From Lachnospiraceae bacterium (GTDB lineage Bacteria > Bacillota > Clostridia > Lachnospirales > Lachnospiraceae): a stretch of DNA of 64,000 bases. Positions 24,662 to 33,984 of this stretch are shown here, in pieces. Under the pieces are notes generated by a model. That model saw only the letters and a program-made list of their open reading frames with translations, was not told where the DNA came from and did not search any database. The translations under genes were made by a program, and so were the position numbers. Every line of letters begins with the position of its first letter. Within the stretch, counting starts at the first letter, position 1. The stretch covers positions 100,882 to 164,881 of the forward strand of contig JAFXXN010000107.1 in the NCBI GenBank assembly GCA_017542245.1, read 5' to 3'.

Positions 24662-26674
24662 ATGAACGCAATAACAGTTATCAGAGACAAATTTAGAAAA
24701 ATAAGGCAAATATCGGGAAGCCACTTTATTTTTTCGGTACTTGCAGCTTTTTTGATAACAGGCATAGCTGTTTTAAGACTTCCGTTAAAATCCAAGATTC
24801 TCCCGATGATCGACTGGATTTTCGTATTTCTTCCCACACTTACTATACTTTTTTTATTCTATGCTTCAATAGAAAGAACAAAGCGTTCGGTTTTCTTATT
24901 CATAAAGTTTCTGTATTATCTATGCTCACCCTTCATCCTCATGTTTATATGTGATGCTTTGTTTGACCCTAACAAGGCAAATACGTATTCTGAGAACTTT
25001 TTCAGCCGTTTCTTTCCCCTTTGGATAGTCATATGGCTGTTTGGAATAATTGCTCTTAAAGCTTTGGCATGGCTGTTAGAATTTACCGCCAAAAAGGTGT
25101 TTGCAGATGAAAACCCGGCTAAAAAAATCATCTATGCACTTGCTATAATGTATACTCCCCAAAAAATCATAAGCAAACAAAAAAAAGACGGGAAATCCAA
25201 ATGGTTTGTAGCGATCATATGTATGCTGGCTGTCGCTTTGGCAGTATTTATATTTGTCGTTACTCTTTTTCTCCATACAGTATACTCTAATATGGAATTT
25301 GAGGCCATACTTTTTACTGTCACTTTTGCCGCAGGCGGGCTGGCATTAGAAGATCTTGTAGCCGGTTTTACTCTGGTTGTACTCTTCTCATTGATTACCG
25401 GCTATATTTGTTTCCAACTGCTCAAATGTTTCAGAAATGATAAACTTGTCGTAGAAGACTCCGGCAGTACCGGGAGCTATACCTTGCTCCTTAATTGGAA
25501 AAAAAGAGCGGTACATATAGTACTTTCTGCATTACTTCTTATCGGCAGCGTGCTCCTCTTCTCCCGTCAGACAGATTTTTTCCATTATCTTAATATGAAA
25601 AGTGACAAATCAAGCTTATATGACAACTATTATGTTGCTCCAAGTGAAAGTGTAATCTCATTTCCCGAAAAGAAACGCAATCTTATTTACATTTTTCTTG
25701 AATCGATGGAAAACACTTATGCTTCCAAAGATATAGGAGGCTCCCAAGATATAGATTATATATCCGGACTTTCAGAGCTTGCCTTCGATAAAGACAGTGT
25801 AAACTTTTCAAACACAGACAAACTTGGTGGTGCCTCTGTTTTTATACCTGCCATAACACATACCATGGGCTCAACCGTCGCACAGACTTCTGGTATACCT
25901 TTAAATACTGAGCTCTTCGACTTTTCCAAGGAATTCCCTCCGGTAAAACGATTAGAGGATGTCCTGCATGATAATGGCTATAATCAGCTTTATATCGAAG
26001 GTTCAAAAGGCGAATTTTCAATGTATGACACATATGTCGGGAGATATGATGACAGCCTAGTCTATGATCGAATAACACTTGTCGAGAAGGGCTATGCGGA
26101 AGAAGGTACCGATTATATTTGGAAGTGGGGTATCGAAGATCAAAAACTTATTGAAATAACGAAGGAACTTATAACTGAAATATCTCAGAAAGATAAACCC
26201 TTTTTCGTTACTATGTATACCATGGATACCCACACCTTCGAAAGCGGCCATCGCTGTCAAAACTGTGATGACAGTATCAGTAACGATTATCTTGCTTCCG
26301 TCGAATGTTCCTCAAGATCCGTTATCAAACTGGTTGAATGGATAAAGCAGCAGCCTTTTTATGAGAATACCACGATAATACTTGTCGGTGACCACTTAGG
26401 CAATCAAAAAACATCAAGAGTAGAAATAGATGATGACTATATTAGGACTACCTACAACTGCATCATTAATCCTGCAAAGGAACCGGCAAATACCAAAAAC
26501 AGAATTTTTTCATCCCTTGATATGTTTCCTACCACCCTTTCGGCAATCGGTGTTACTATAAAAAATTACAGACTTGGTCTTGGCACAGATCTGTTCTCAA
26601 AGACTCCGACATTGTGCGAAGAACTGGGAGTAGAAGTATATAAAGAACAGCTTGAACGTTCCCGGGATTATTAA
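24662..26674 (+). CDS. LtaS/OpgB-like phosphoglycerol transferase (sulfatase fold)
   Basis: A 670-residue membrane enzyme. About five to six membrane helices occupy residues 20-310, followed by an extracellular alkaline-phosphatase/sulfatase domain. The metal site begins IYIFLESMENTYASKDIGG, and the nucleophile region HTMGSTVAQTSGIPL resembles OpgB/MdoB. MYTMDTHTFESG and ILVGDHLG carry further metal ligands. It should transfer phosphoglycerol from phosphatidylglycerol to a lipid-linked glycan or teichoic polymer outside the membrane. It is divergent from the GT8/acyltransferase operon, which may make its acceptor. The ribosome site is weak. Confidence 0.88.
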   Translation: MNAITVIRDKFRKIRQISGSHFIFSVLAAFLITGIAVLRLPLKSKILPMIDWIFVFLPTLTILFLFYASIERTKRSVFLFIKFLYYLCSPFILMFICDALFDPNKANTYSENFFSRFFPLWIVIWLFGIIALKALAWLLEFTAKKVFADENPAKKIIYALAIMYTPQKIISKQKKDGKSKWFVAIICMLAVALAVFIFVVTLFLHTVYSNMEFEAILFTVTFAAGGLALEDLVAGFTLVVLFSLITGYICFQLLKCFRNDKLVVEDSGSTGSYTLLLNWKKRAVHIVLSALLLIGSVLLFSRQTDFFHYLNMKSDKSSLYDNYYVAPSESVISFPEKKRNLIYIFLESMENTYASKDIGGSQDIDYISGLSELAFDKDSVNFSNTDKLGGASVFIPAITHTMGSTVAQTSGIPLNTELFDFSKEFPPVKRLEDVLHDNGYNQLYIEGSKGEFSMYDTYVGRYDDSLVYDRITLVEKGYAEEGTDYIWKWGIEDQKLIEITKELITEISQKDKPFFVTMYTMDTHTFESGHRCQNCDDSISNDYLASVECSSRSVIKLVEWIKQQPFYENTTIILVGDHLGNQKTSRVEIDDDYIRTTYNCIINPAKEPANTKNRIFSSLDMFPTTLSAIGVTIKNYRLGLGTDLFSKTPTLCEELGVEVYKEQLERSRDY

Positions 26675-26678
26675 ATAT

Positions 26679-26712
26679 AAAAGGGAACACACATCGATGT
26701 GTGCTCCCTTTT
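26679..26712. terminator. Bidirectional terminator
   Basis: A near-perfect stem AAAAGGGA-CACACAT / ATGTGTG-TCCCTTTT between convergent genes, with A- and T-rich flanks. Confidence 0.85.
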
Positions 26713-26727
26713 AGTTCAATTAATGTA

Positions 26728-29577
26728 TTAATTCAGCCACGATTCGGCATACTCCTTACTTACCATTCCTTTATCAATCATGTCATTGATTTCCCGATAG
26801 ATTTCCTCTTCAGCTTTAGAACTCAACAAACCTGACTTTAACGCAATACTGTACCATCTCAAGGCTTCTGTACTGTCAATTTCAGTACCTGCACCATACT
26901 TATACATTGTTCCCAAAAGCTTCATTCCCTCTGCGTTATCATTCTTTTCAACCGAAATATTAGCTAATTCAAATGCTTTTTCGTCATCTTTATCTAAGCT
27001 TATACCTTTATAATAGCATTCCGCCAGAGCATAAATATAAAATCCCGGAAGTTCAGAGCCATAATGCTCATAAGCCTCAATCAGATAATTTACATAATTG
27101 TCGGGATCTTCCAGCTCAACATAGTATTGTATCAGTTTCAAATATCCGTTATAATTTCCGTTCTCTCCGGATTTTTCCAACCAGGCTATTCCTTCATTTC
27201 TGCTCTTTATGATCGTTTCATTACCATATAGTTTTAAACTTCCATAAAGAACCATTGCCTCGGTTTCACCTGCTTCTGCAGCTTTCAGTAACCACTTTTC
27301 TGCCTTTTCATAATTTATTTCAGTACCCTGACCTTCATTATACATTTTACCAAGCATGAACATGCAATACGGATCCTCAAGTACAGCACCTTTCTGTGCA
27401 TACTTAAATGCTTCAGGATAATCTTCGCCGAAAGAAAATTCTCCGTTATAATATAATCCCGTCAAAGCCTCCAAAGCATCTATGCTTCTGGCATTAGCAG
27501 CCGTTTTAAGTAATTCTATGGCTTTATCTTCATTTTCCTCTACTCCATAACCATTAAGATACATTACTCCCAGCATACCATTCGCATTAGCTTCATCAAA
27601 ATTTGCTAATATCTGTACCCACCGGAACATTTCTTCCGGGCTATCAGAATTCTCTGCCAATTGCCAAATGCATTCACCGCTTCCGCACGAGGCTCCTTTA
27701 AGCAAGTAGTGCTTAGCTATATCTTTATCAATATCTACACCAAGGCCTTCGCTATATATTTCCCCCAGTTTTGAATAAGCATCCTGGCATCCATGGTCCA
27801 GTGCCTTTTCATACCACTGCCTTGCCATATCATAATTATAATTTCCTTCCTCATCCTGCCCTATCAAACCGTCCAAATACATATTCCCAATGGATTTTGA
27901 TGCATATCCGTAGCCAAAATCAGCAGCTTCTTTAAAATACTCATAAGCCTTTTCATAGTCCTTCTCACAGCCTAATCCATATCTATACATAGTGCCCAGA
28001 TAATCCAAAGCGTCAGGACTGCAATTATTTTCATTTTTCTCTTTTGCTTTTTTATCCGCTGCTTCAAACCATTTCATAGCCTCATTATAGTTCTGTTCTA
28101 CACCATACCCATAATAATAACCCAATCCGTAATAGCAGAAATCCGGAATTGATCCTGCATCCATGGCTTCTTTACATATCTCCATATATAATCTATAATG
28201 GTCATCAGCTTTAACGCTTTCTCCCATTGCTTCATAAGTAATACCCAAAGAGAATTCGCGTGTTTTTTTGCATTCTAGTGACTCCAGTGACTTATATGCC
28301 TTTTCGTAAAAGTCTATAGCTTTATCATAATCTCTTGATATTCCTAATACTCCTCTACGATATATGTCTCCGATTTGGAAATATGATAAAGCAATATAAT
28401 CCGGCATTTTGCTTGTTTTTATAACATTGTTAAGCAAAGATACCGCCTGTTCAGCATCGGCATTTTGTCCTGCATATCCATATAGTATCATTAGTGCTCT
28501 GTAATAATCAGCCTCAACACAACCGTTTTCTAAAGCCTCATTATATAACTCCCAGGCTTTATTCATATCGGCCTCACCACTAAGTCCTTTCTGTAAAATC
28601 GAGCCAAGTCCCAGGCGTGACAGATTACTTCCACCGCTTATACCTTTTTCATACTCTGATTTTGCTGCTTTAAAATCATATTCTTCTTCATAAATCCCCC
28701 CAAGATAAAAATATGCATCTGCATCCCCCATTTCAGCAGCTTTTTCAAAGCATTCCCTTGCTCTCTCATATGCATCAGCCCCGACTTCATAAGTATAAAT
28801 CCGATATCCCTCTTCCATCAGCTGTTCAGCAGTCGATTCATCCCCCTCGGATCCGCTTTCATTCTTGGAGCTCTGCCCCGACTTTGTTCCCGTTTTTTCA
28901 TCTGAAGTGCCCGGAAGCGTCTCACCGGAATTATGATCATCTGGTTCTACACCGTCATTTTTTGACGATTTGCCAAAATTAACAAAAATACAGATACCAA
29001 CAATAACCAGGACAAGAGCTAACGTGCCAATACTCCAGAATAATATTTTCTTTTTCTTGGTATTTGCTTCCGGTTTGCCTGCTTCCTGAAGCCCGGTATT
29101 TCTTTCCCGCTGAAGCCGTTTCACGATTAATGTATCACCTTTTTTCAAGTGTTCAAGTATAACACTTATATAGTCGTAGAGAGAGTCAATGCCTGCTTCT
29201 AACGGTTTTGAAACAGCATCCAGCCAGTGAACTCTTGTCAGATAATATTCCAGTTCATCATTCATCATCTCTTCAGTTAACCTGAACGGTACCAAAGTCT
29301 TTCCGGCATTAAAAGCAAGCGCCACTTCATTCATGACCTGCCTGGATAAATTTGAATCTTCAGTATATATCAAAACGAATATATATGCAGAATTAAGTCC
29401 CTCTCTTATGGCCGAAACCCATTCCTGTCCGGGCATAATATCCCTCGGGGCATACCAGCACTTAATTCCGCTATTCTCAAAGCGTGACACTACAGCATCA
29501 GCCAAGTTTTTGTTTTTTGAAGAATAACTGATAAAAATATCATATTCATTATCATTCTTATTCTCTGCTTCATTCAT
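26728..29577 (-). CDS. TIR-domain membrane protein with Sel1 repeats
   Basis: A 949-residue protein. The N-terminal TIR domain (about 10-140) begins YDIFISYSSKN, continues GIKCWYAPRDIMPGQEW, and holds the conserved Glu in SRQVMNEVALA that is catalytic in NAD-cleaving TIRs. A single membrane helix (about 183-205) follows a basic patch, then a Ser/Glu-rich linker and at least twelve Sel1-like repeats (ADAYFYLGGIYEEE, ALDYLGTMYRYGLGCEKDYEKA). The TIR domain faces the cytosol and the repeats face outside if the positive-inside rule holds. The start at 29577 has AGAGGT upstream; an ATG nine codons earlier has none. Role unknown: defence or signalling. Confidence 0.88.
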   Translation of the reverse strand: MNEAENKNDNEYDIFISYSSKNKNLADAVVSRFENSGIKCWYAPRDIMPGQEWVSAIREGLNSAYIFVLIYTEDSNLSRQVMNEVALAFNAGKTLVPFRLTEEMMNDELEYYLTRVHWLDAVSKPLEAGIDSLYDYISVILEHLKKGDTLIVKRLQRERNTGLQEAGKPEANTKKKKILFWSIGTLALVLVIVGICIFVNFGKSSKNDGVEPDDHNSGETLPGTSDEKTGTKSGQSSKNESGSEGDESTAEQLMEEGYRIYTYEVGADAYERARECFEKAAEMGDADAYFYLGGIYEEEYDFKAAKSEYEKGISGGSNLSRLGLGSILQKGLSGEADMNKAWELYNEALENGCVEADYYRALMILYGYAGQNADAEQAVSLLNNVIKTSKMPDYIALSYFQIGDIYRRGVLGISRDYDKAIDFYEKAYKSLESLECKKTREFSLGITYEAMGESVKADDHYRLYMEICKEAMDAGSIPDFCYYGLGYYYGYGVEQNYNEAMKWFEAADKKAKEKNENNCSPDALDYLGTMYRYGLGCEKDYEKAYEYFKEAADFGYGYASKSIGNMYLDGLIGQDEEGNYNYDMARQWYEKALDHGCQDAYSKLGEIYSEGLGVDIDKDIAKHYLLKGASCGSGECIWQLAENSDSPEEMFRWVQILANFDEANANGMLGVMYLNGYGVEENEDKAIELLKTAANARSIDALEALTGLYYNGEFSFGEDYPEAFKYAQKGAVLEDPYCMFMLGKMYNEGQGTEINYEKAEKWLLKAAEAGETEAMVLYGSLKLYGNETIIKSRNEGIAWLEKSGENGNYNGYLKLIQYYVELEDPDNYVNYLIEAYEHYGSELPGFYIYALAECYYKGISLDKDDEKAFELANISVEKNDNAEGMKLLGTMYKYGAGTEIDSTEALRWYSIALKSGLLSSKAEEEIYREINDMIDKGMVSKEYAESWLN

Positions 29578-29619
29578 TGATGAAATACCTCTGTAATTAA
29601 ACATACTTACTCATTAAAA

Positions 29620-29648
29620 ATTATACATAAAACATCTCTCAAAGTCAA
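29620..29648 (-). promoter_or_regulatory. Promoter of the TIR-Sel1 gene
   Basis: Minus strand: -35 TTGACT (29648-29643), 17 bp spacer, -10 TATAAT (29625-29620). Confidence 0.75.
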
Positions 29649-29786
29649 GGCATGAACCTGTATACAGCTATGTTTTATCCATTCTGCAATATTATTTTAT
29701 TTTTTTGAAACCAATCCGATATACACTTTGTCTAATAAATGATAAAGTTAAAAAAGTATTTTAAAAACAAAAGGGAAGGTACTTTT

Positions 29787-30062
29787 ATGAAGAGATTATT
29801 TGCGCTATTGATCCTTATGTCTATGATTGATAACGATTATCTTATGCTGATGTATTCTTACGCTGTACATGTTAATCCTGATGCAGAGTATAGTACAAAG
29901 AATGAAATGTATGACTATGGCCAGCAGAGCCTTTTCTTCCATACTGAAGACGGCACCAAAGTAAAATTTGCAAGCTTTGGAGATGTAAGATATATCTACG
30001 ATGATAAATATGCAAGTAAACTCGAAAAGCTCTGGGACAAACTGGAGATGCATTGTAAGTAA
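29787..30062 (+). CDS. Small hypothetical protein, possibly exported
   Basis: A 91-residue protein that I do not recognise. The first 12 residues (MKRLFALLILMS) are hydrophobic and could be a short membrane or signal segment. The rest is acidic, with YDYGQQSLFFHTEDGTKVKFASFGDVRYIYDD. GGAAGGT before the ATG at 29787 supports this start over one 16 codons upstream. It converges on the Xre-regulator gene with only 9 bp between stops and no terminator visible. It sits between two regulated loci on the opposite strand. Confidence that it is a real gene is moderate. Confidence 0.6.
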   Translation: MKRLFALLILMSMIDNDYLMLMYSYAVHVNPDAEYSTKNEMYDYGQQSLFFHTEDGTKVKFASFGDVRYIYDDKYASKLEKLWDKLEMHCK

Positions 30063-30071
30063 GAATCTGTC

Positions 30072-30296
30072 TTATTCAAATTTCCGGTATTCCAGTATAT
30101 CTCCCGGCTGGCAGTCCAGGGCACTACATATAGCGATCAAGGTGGAAACTTTGATCGCTTTTGCTTTGCCTGTCTTTAGGATTGACATATTTGCAAGCGT
30201 TATGCCAACCTTTTCAGCAAGCTCGGTAACACTCATTTTTCGTTTCGCAAGCATTACATCTATATTAAATATTAAAGTTCCGTTCATTTCTTCCAT
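30072..30296 (-). CDS. Xre-family (Cro/C1-type) small regulator
   Basis: A 74-residue single-domain helix-turn-helix regulator of the YozG-like group. The HTH is RKMSVTELAEKVGITLANMSILKTGK. It is the last gene of a three-gene operon behind a DUF2975 membrane protein, a pairing seen often in Firmicutes. AAGGAGG precedes the start. It may bind the TATCG repeats upstream of the operon promoter (32571-32596) and so regulate its own operon. Confidence 0.92.
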   Translation of the reverse strand: MEEMNGTLIFNIDVMLAKRKMSVTELAEKVGITLANMSILKTGKAKAIKVSTLIAICSALDCQPGDILEYRKFE

Positions 30297-30315
30297 TACG
30301 ATAGCCTCCTTTAGA

Positions 30316-30789
30316 TCATATTGTCAGGTCGTTTTCGTCCTGAAGGATGGCTGCTTTTTCAAAGAATCCCGATATTGCTCTCATGCTTATTCCAAAAGCA
30401 ACTCCTATTATGCTGATGAAGGCTGAAGCCAGAACGATGGACGGATGGTTGATATTTAAACAAAGGAATATAATATTGGCAAAGAAAAATAATGCGGTAT
30501 CTGCAAAAACAAGGAAAGAGATCGTTTTGAACCGTTCCGCATTTTTGTGGCGGAACAACTCTCCCGCATCAATAGTCCTGACAACCTGCCATAAAAGTAC
30601 AAGTGTAATGTAACAGGGCACTGCCAAAACCCAAAACAATATGAGCCAAGGGACATAGGCATTACTGAATTCAGGAAATGCATCCCTGATATAACCGCCT
30701 ATGAACGGTACTACCCAGAAGAAAAAAGCAATTCCCAACATCCCAGTTACAATAATCGTGATTTTTAAAGCTAACGAATTCTTGTCCAT
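30316..30789 (-). CDS. DUF2975 family membrane protein
   Basis: A 157-residue protein with four predicted membrane helices and short loops, matching DUF2975. It is nearly always next to a YozG-like Xre regulator, as here (19 bp apart). Role unknown; it may sense membrane state or sequester the regulator. AAGGAG precedes the start. Confidence 0.87.
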   Translation of the reverse strand: MDKNSLALKITIIVTGMLGIAFFFWVVPFIGGYIRDAFPEFSNAYVPWLILFWVLAVPCYITLVLLWQVVRTIDAGELFRHKNAERFKTISFLVFADTALFFFANIIFLCLNINHPSIVLASAFISIIGVAFGISMRAISGFFEKAAILQDENDLTI

Positions 30790-30803
30790 ATTCTGTCTTC
30801 TCC

Positions 30804-32456
30804 TTAAGAATAATTATTTTTTATTTTTGATGCTGTATATCGGGCCACATTAAAAGTTCGTATTCCGAGTGATTTCTCATCACGGTCTATTTCTTTAAGA
30901 TAATACTTTTCTGTTTTTACAAGCTTGTTTTCATAAATATATGGGATCAGTACCGGTGCCGCATCGGCACCTAAAGTATTCAGATATTCATAATCCACGG
31001 TTTGTTTCTGAACATTTACTTTAGCTATAATGTAATCGGGATGACTAAATGACAGTACAAGATACAATACTGTTACTATGATAATGCTATAACGGTACAG
31101 GGGAAATCTTTCCCTGAAAATATATATCAGCACACCTAAAAACAGAAATGCCAAAAGCCCCAATGTCCATAATACCAATATACGCAAAAACGTGAGATCA
31201 TAGCTGTTAATATACATTATCATACGTACGGTGCTTGAAGCGATCATAACGTATGTACATAATGACATTATTGCAAGTATAACTTTTAAAACTTTACTTT
31301 CACGGAAAAAGCTTAAACAAACGAGAACCAATATAAGATTAAGTATACTGACCGCCAAAAGCTGGAAAAATCCTTCTCTGGCATATTGCGCGTAGGTATA
31401 TCCTTCAGGAAGTTCCAGTTTTCCCAAGAACAGGCCGAAAATCTGTATCCCGGCAAATAAAATATAGACAGCTGTAAGCAAAACTGTAATAGTTATAGCA
31501 AGTAACGGTTCCCCATTCCTCATGTCGGTTACATTTTCATTCAACGTATGTTTACACAGATAAGCGATCAGAAGATAAACTCCCATAAAAACAACCACTG
31601 TTCTTATAAACATATCCGCAAAGCTTTCTACATCAGAGAATGAGTCTATAAGGTTACTTGTCATTTGGCTAAAAAACACATCCGCACTTGAGAGCAGCGC
31701 CACTACCATGATCAGAAAAGGTACCGCTATAGCTGTTCCCAATAACATATATTTCAGATTGCCGGTTTTTATCCCCTTTGTACTGACATACTTCTTTGCA
31801 TCTTTAAATGGTCTTAGGATTTGTGAAAAAGAGCCAAATGCTGTATAAAAAATACTCGACAGATGCTTTCCAAGTTTCCATTCTGATGTATCATAAAACT
31901 GTCGCAACAGCAGACTCATCATAAGAAGGAATATTCCTATCTTATTAAATATGATAATCCTTGAGTCATCAGTACAGAAGGTCGATATTGCAAGCAGGAG
32001 CATCGCTGCAAAATAAAATATGCTTCCCTTTTTTAATTTCATATCGAGTTTCTTCAAAACTATACATAGAAAAACTAAAGTCGCTATTATGAAGAACAGA
32101 AATGCAATCCCGGCATCGTTTTGGAACATACAAAAAGTATAAAATACTGCATAAACAAATGCCGACAGAGCAAAAAACACAAAATTATCTTTCATACGGA
32201 TGGTTGCTTCCGTATCAGGTTCTTTTATCTTCTGATATGTTATTGCTCCGTTAAAGTTATAGTTATAATTATTGTTATAGGTATTATTATAGGTATTATT
32301 GTAAATATTATTGTTAAAATTATTATTTGGGTTATTATAGTTACAGTTCGTAGCAAATACCCGGTTCCAGTCTTCCGAATAATTAGGAGCATGAGCAGCC
32401 ATATTTGGCGAAGCACTCGCCTGAGTAAAGCTATTCGAATTCTCTATACTTTCCAT
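30804..32456 (-). CDS. DUF4153/DUF4173-type polytopic membrane protein
   Basis: A 550-residue protein. The first 80 residues are cytosolic and very Asn/Tyr-rich, with tandem YNNT and NYNN repeats. About twelve membrane helices follow, then a C-terminal domain with DYEYLNTLGADAAPVLIPYI, typical of the DUF4153/DUF4173 family. Function unknown. The start at 32456 has AAGGAG 9 bp upstream; an ATG three codons earlier is too close to that site. It is first in the operon with DUF2975 and the Xre regulator. The Asn-rich repeat is low-complexity and may vary in length. Confidence 0.82.
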   Translation of the reverse strand: MESIENSNSFTQASASPNMAAHAPNYSEDWNRVFATNCNYNNPNNNFNNNIYNNTYNNTYNNNYNYNFNGAITYQKIKEPDTEATIRMKDNFVFFALSAFVYAVFYTFCMFQNDAGIAFLFFIIATLVFLCIVLKKLDMKLKKGSIFYFAAMLLLAISTFCTDDSRIIIFNKIGIFLLMMSLLLRQFYDTSEWKLGKHLSSIFYTAFGSFSQILRPFKDAKKYVSTKGIKTGNLKYMLLGTAIAVPFLIMVVALLSSADVFFSQMTSNLIDSFSDVESFADMFIRTVVVFMGVYLLIAYLCKHTLNENVTDMRNGEPLLAITITVLLTAVYILFAGIQIFGLFLGKLELPEGYTYAQYAREGFFQLLAVSILNLILVLVCLSFFRESKVLKVILAIMSLCTYVMIASSTVRMIMYINSYDLTFLRILVLWTLGLLAFLFLGVLIYIFRERFPLYRYSIIIVTVLYLVLSFSHPDYIIAKVNVQKQTVDYEYLNTLGADAAPVLIPYIYENKLVKTEKYYLKEIDRDEKSLGIRTFNVARYTASKIKNNYS

Positions 32457-32533
32457 AATATGCATCTCCTTAGAAGTCTATTTTCAGATAAAAAGCCGGC
32501 CTCACTTCTATCTTATTTCATCTTTCGGAGAGC

Positions 32534-32562
32534 ATTATAACAGCATATTAATCGATTGTCAA
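32534..32562 (-). promoter_or_regulatory. Consensus promoter of the DUF4153-DUF2975-Xre operon
   Basis: Minus strand: -35 TTGACA (32562-32557), 17 bp spacer, -10 TATAAT (32539-32534), a perfect consensus. Confidence 0.85.
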
Positions 32563-32570
32563 GTATTTTT

Positions 32571-32596
32571 TATCGTTTTACGATAAACTTTTATCG
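32571..32596. promoter_or_regulatory. TATCG inverted-repeat cluster (candidate Xre operator)
   Basis: TATCG-TTTTA-CGATA (32571-32585) is directly followed by an overlapping CGATAA/TTATCG pair (32581-32596). It lies just upstream of the -35 box. Confidence 0.5.
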
Positions 32597-32603
32597 AAAT
32601 ACT

Positions 32604-32630
32604 GGCGACAGAGGATGGTTTTCTGTCGCC
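32604..32630. repeat. GGCGACAG palindromic repeat, copy 1
   Basis: GGCGACAGA...TTCTGTCGCC stem. On the minus strand it begins about 10 bp after the histidine kinase stop codon. Related copies are at 35368, 40503 and 49881. Confidence 0.7.
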
Positions 32631-32639
32631 AAAATAAAG

Positions 32640-33893
32640 TCATAGATTTACAGTGAAAGATATTTTTCCATCTTTCCAAGCAGCTTTTATGTTTCCGCCA
32701 TATCGGCGACAGATGCTCTCGGCAATGGAAAGGCCGATTCCGTAGCCGCCTTTATCTATATTATGGGATTGATCCTCTCTGTAAAAGCGGTCAAAGAATC
32801 TGTTACAGTCTATCCCTGCACCATCCTTGTATGAATTTTCAACAACCAGCTTCATTCTCAAATGTCCGTGCTTTATGGGATTCAGGTTTACAGCCACCTC
32901 ACCGTTGTCATCACAGTATTTTATGGCATTGTCCACCAAGATGGTAATAATCTGACGAAGCTTACTCTCATCCGAAGTTACCATGATACCCTTTTCTATC
33001 GCGGTCTTTAAAGTCTTGCCTGTCTGTTCGGCTAAAGCCTTGTAGGGGGCTACGGTTTGTTCTGCTGTCTCGGAAGCATTTATTTCAGTCAGATCGCTTT
33101 TATCTTCACGTTCCTCGGCCTTTGCTATCATCACCAGATTCTGAATTAAGCCATTCATATGGTCAACCTGATTCAGTGTCGACTTTGTCCATTCGTTCTC
33201 TCCATCGGTTACTTCCAACAGTTCGGTATTTGCTCTGATAACTGCCAAAGGAGTTTTCAGTTCATGGCTGGCATTGGTTATGAACTGCTTCTGTCTTTCG
33301 CTGTTCTCGATCTCAGGCTGTATCAGCCGCCATGAGAATATCCTCACCAGGATAAAAGCGATTATAAAAGCTGCAATACACGTAATGACAGTAGCTCCGA
33401 GAAGTCTCTTTGATGTTGATATTTCAGATGTACAGTCGAGAATTATCAAGGTTACAGTCCCATCTTCTTTCTCTTCTTTTTGAAAATAATAAACTCCGTA
33501 GCTGCCGAAAGTTTTATCATCTTCCACAATCTGTTCAGCATACTTCTGCACAAGCTGGAGCTCAGAATCATTGATCGCATTGCTTGAAAACAAAGTCACA
33601 TTATTTTGTGTATCATAAACCAGCATAAAATAATGGTTATGTCTGTATTTGGGTGAAAAGGCATCAAAAAATGAAGGCATAAAAGGCATATCCCCTTCAC
33701 CTACTTCAGGAGTATCGTTTAATTTTCCTTCACTCTCTTTAATATTATTCAGAGTGCTTTTTATTGAACGGATGGTTACCGTATGACTCATGATATTGAT
33801 TACGGTTCCGATAAATACCATAACCAAAAGAAACGAAAGCATGGCTATGATAATGAATTTTCTTCTCAGTGCGTGGATTTCTTTTGTGTTCAA
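32640..33893 (-). CDS. Sensor histidine kinase
   Basis: A 417-residue two-component kinase. Two membrane helices (about 13-34 and 166-184) enclose an extracellular sensor domain. The HisKA motif FITNASHELKTPLAVI has the phosphorylated His210. The N-box is VDNAIKYC and the G-box GGYGIGLSIAESI. The start appears to be TTG at 33893 with GAGGAGG about 11 bp upstream; no suitable ATG exists before the first helix. It is third in a likely operon after the alarmone synthetase and the response regulator. The signal is unknown. Confidence 0.92.
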   Translation of the reverse strand: MNTKEIHALRRKFIIIAMLSFLLVMVFIGTVINIMSHTVTIRSIKSTLNNIKESEGKLNDTPEVGEGDMPFMPSFFDAFSPKYRHNHYFMLVYDTQNNVTLFSSNAINDSELQLVQKYAEQIVEDDKTFGSYGVYYFQKEEKEDGTVTLIILDCTSEISTSKRLLGATVITCIAAFIIAFILVRIFSWRLIQPEIENSERQKQFITNASHELKTPLAVIRANTELLEVTDGENEWTKSTLNQVDHMNGLIQNLVMIAKAEEREDKSDLTEINASETAEQTVAPYKALAEQTGKTLKTAIEKGIMVTSDESKLRQIITILVDNAIKYCDDNGEVAVNLNPIKHGHLRMKLVVENSYKDGAGIDCNRFFDRFYREDQSHNIDKGGYGIGLSIAESICRRYGGNIKAAWKDGKISFTVNL

Positions 33894-33984
33894 TTATGTA
33901 CGCACCTCCTCATATGTTGATACATTGTTAAAAAACATGTTAACCTAAAAAAATCTTATACTTAATATCTTTTGCTCTGTAATC

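Noticed and set aside
26728-29577. Thoeris anti-phage system
   Set aside because: No ThsA-like NADase or SIR2 gene is adjacent, and the membrane-Sel1 layout is unlike ThsB.
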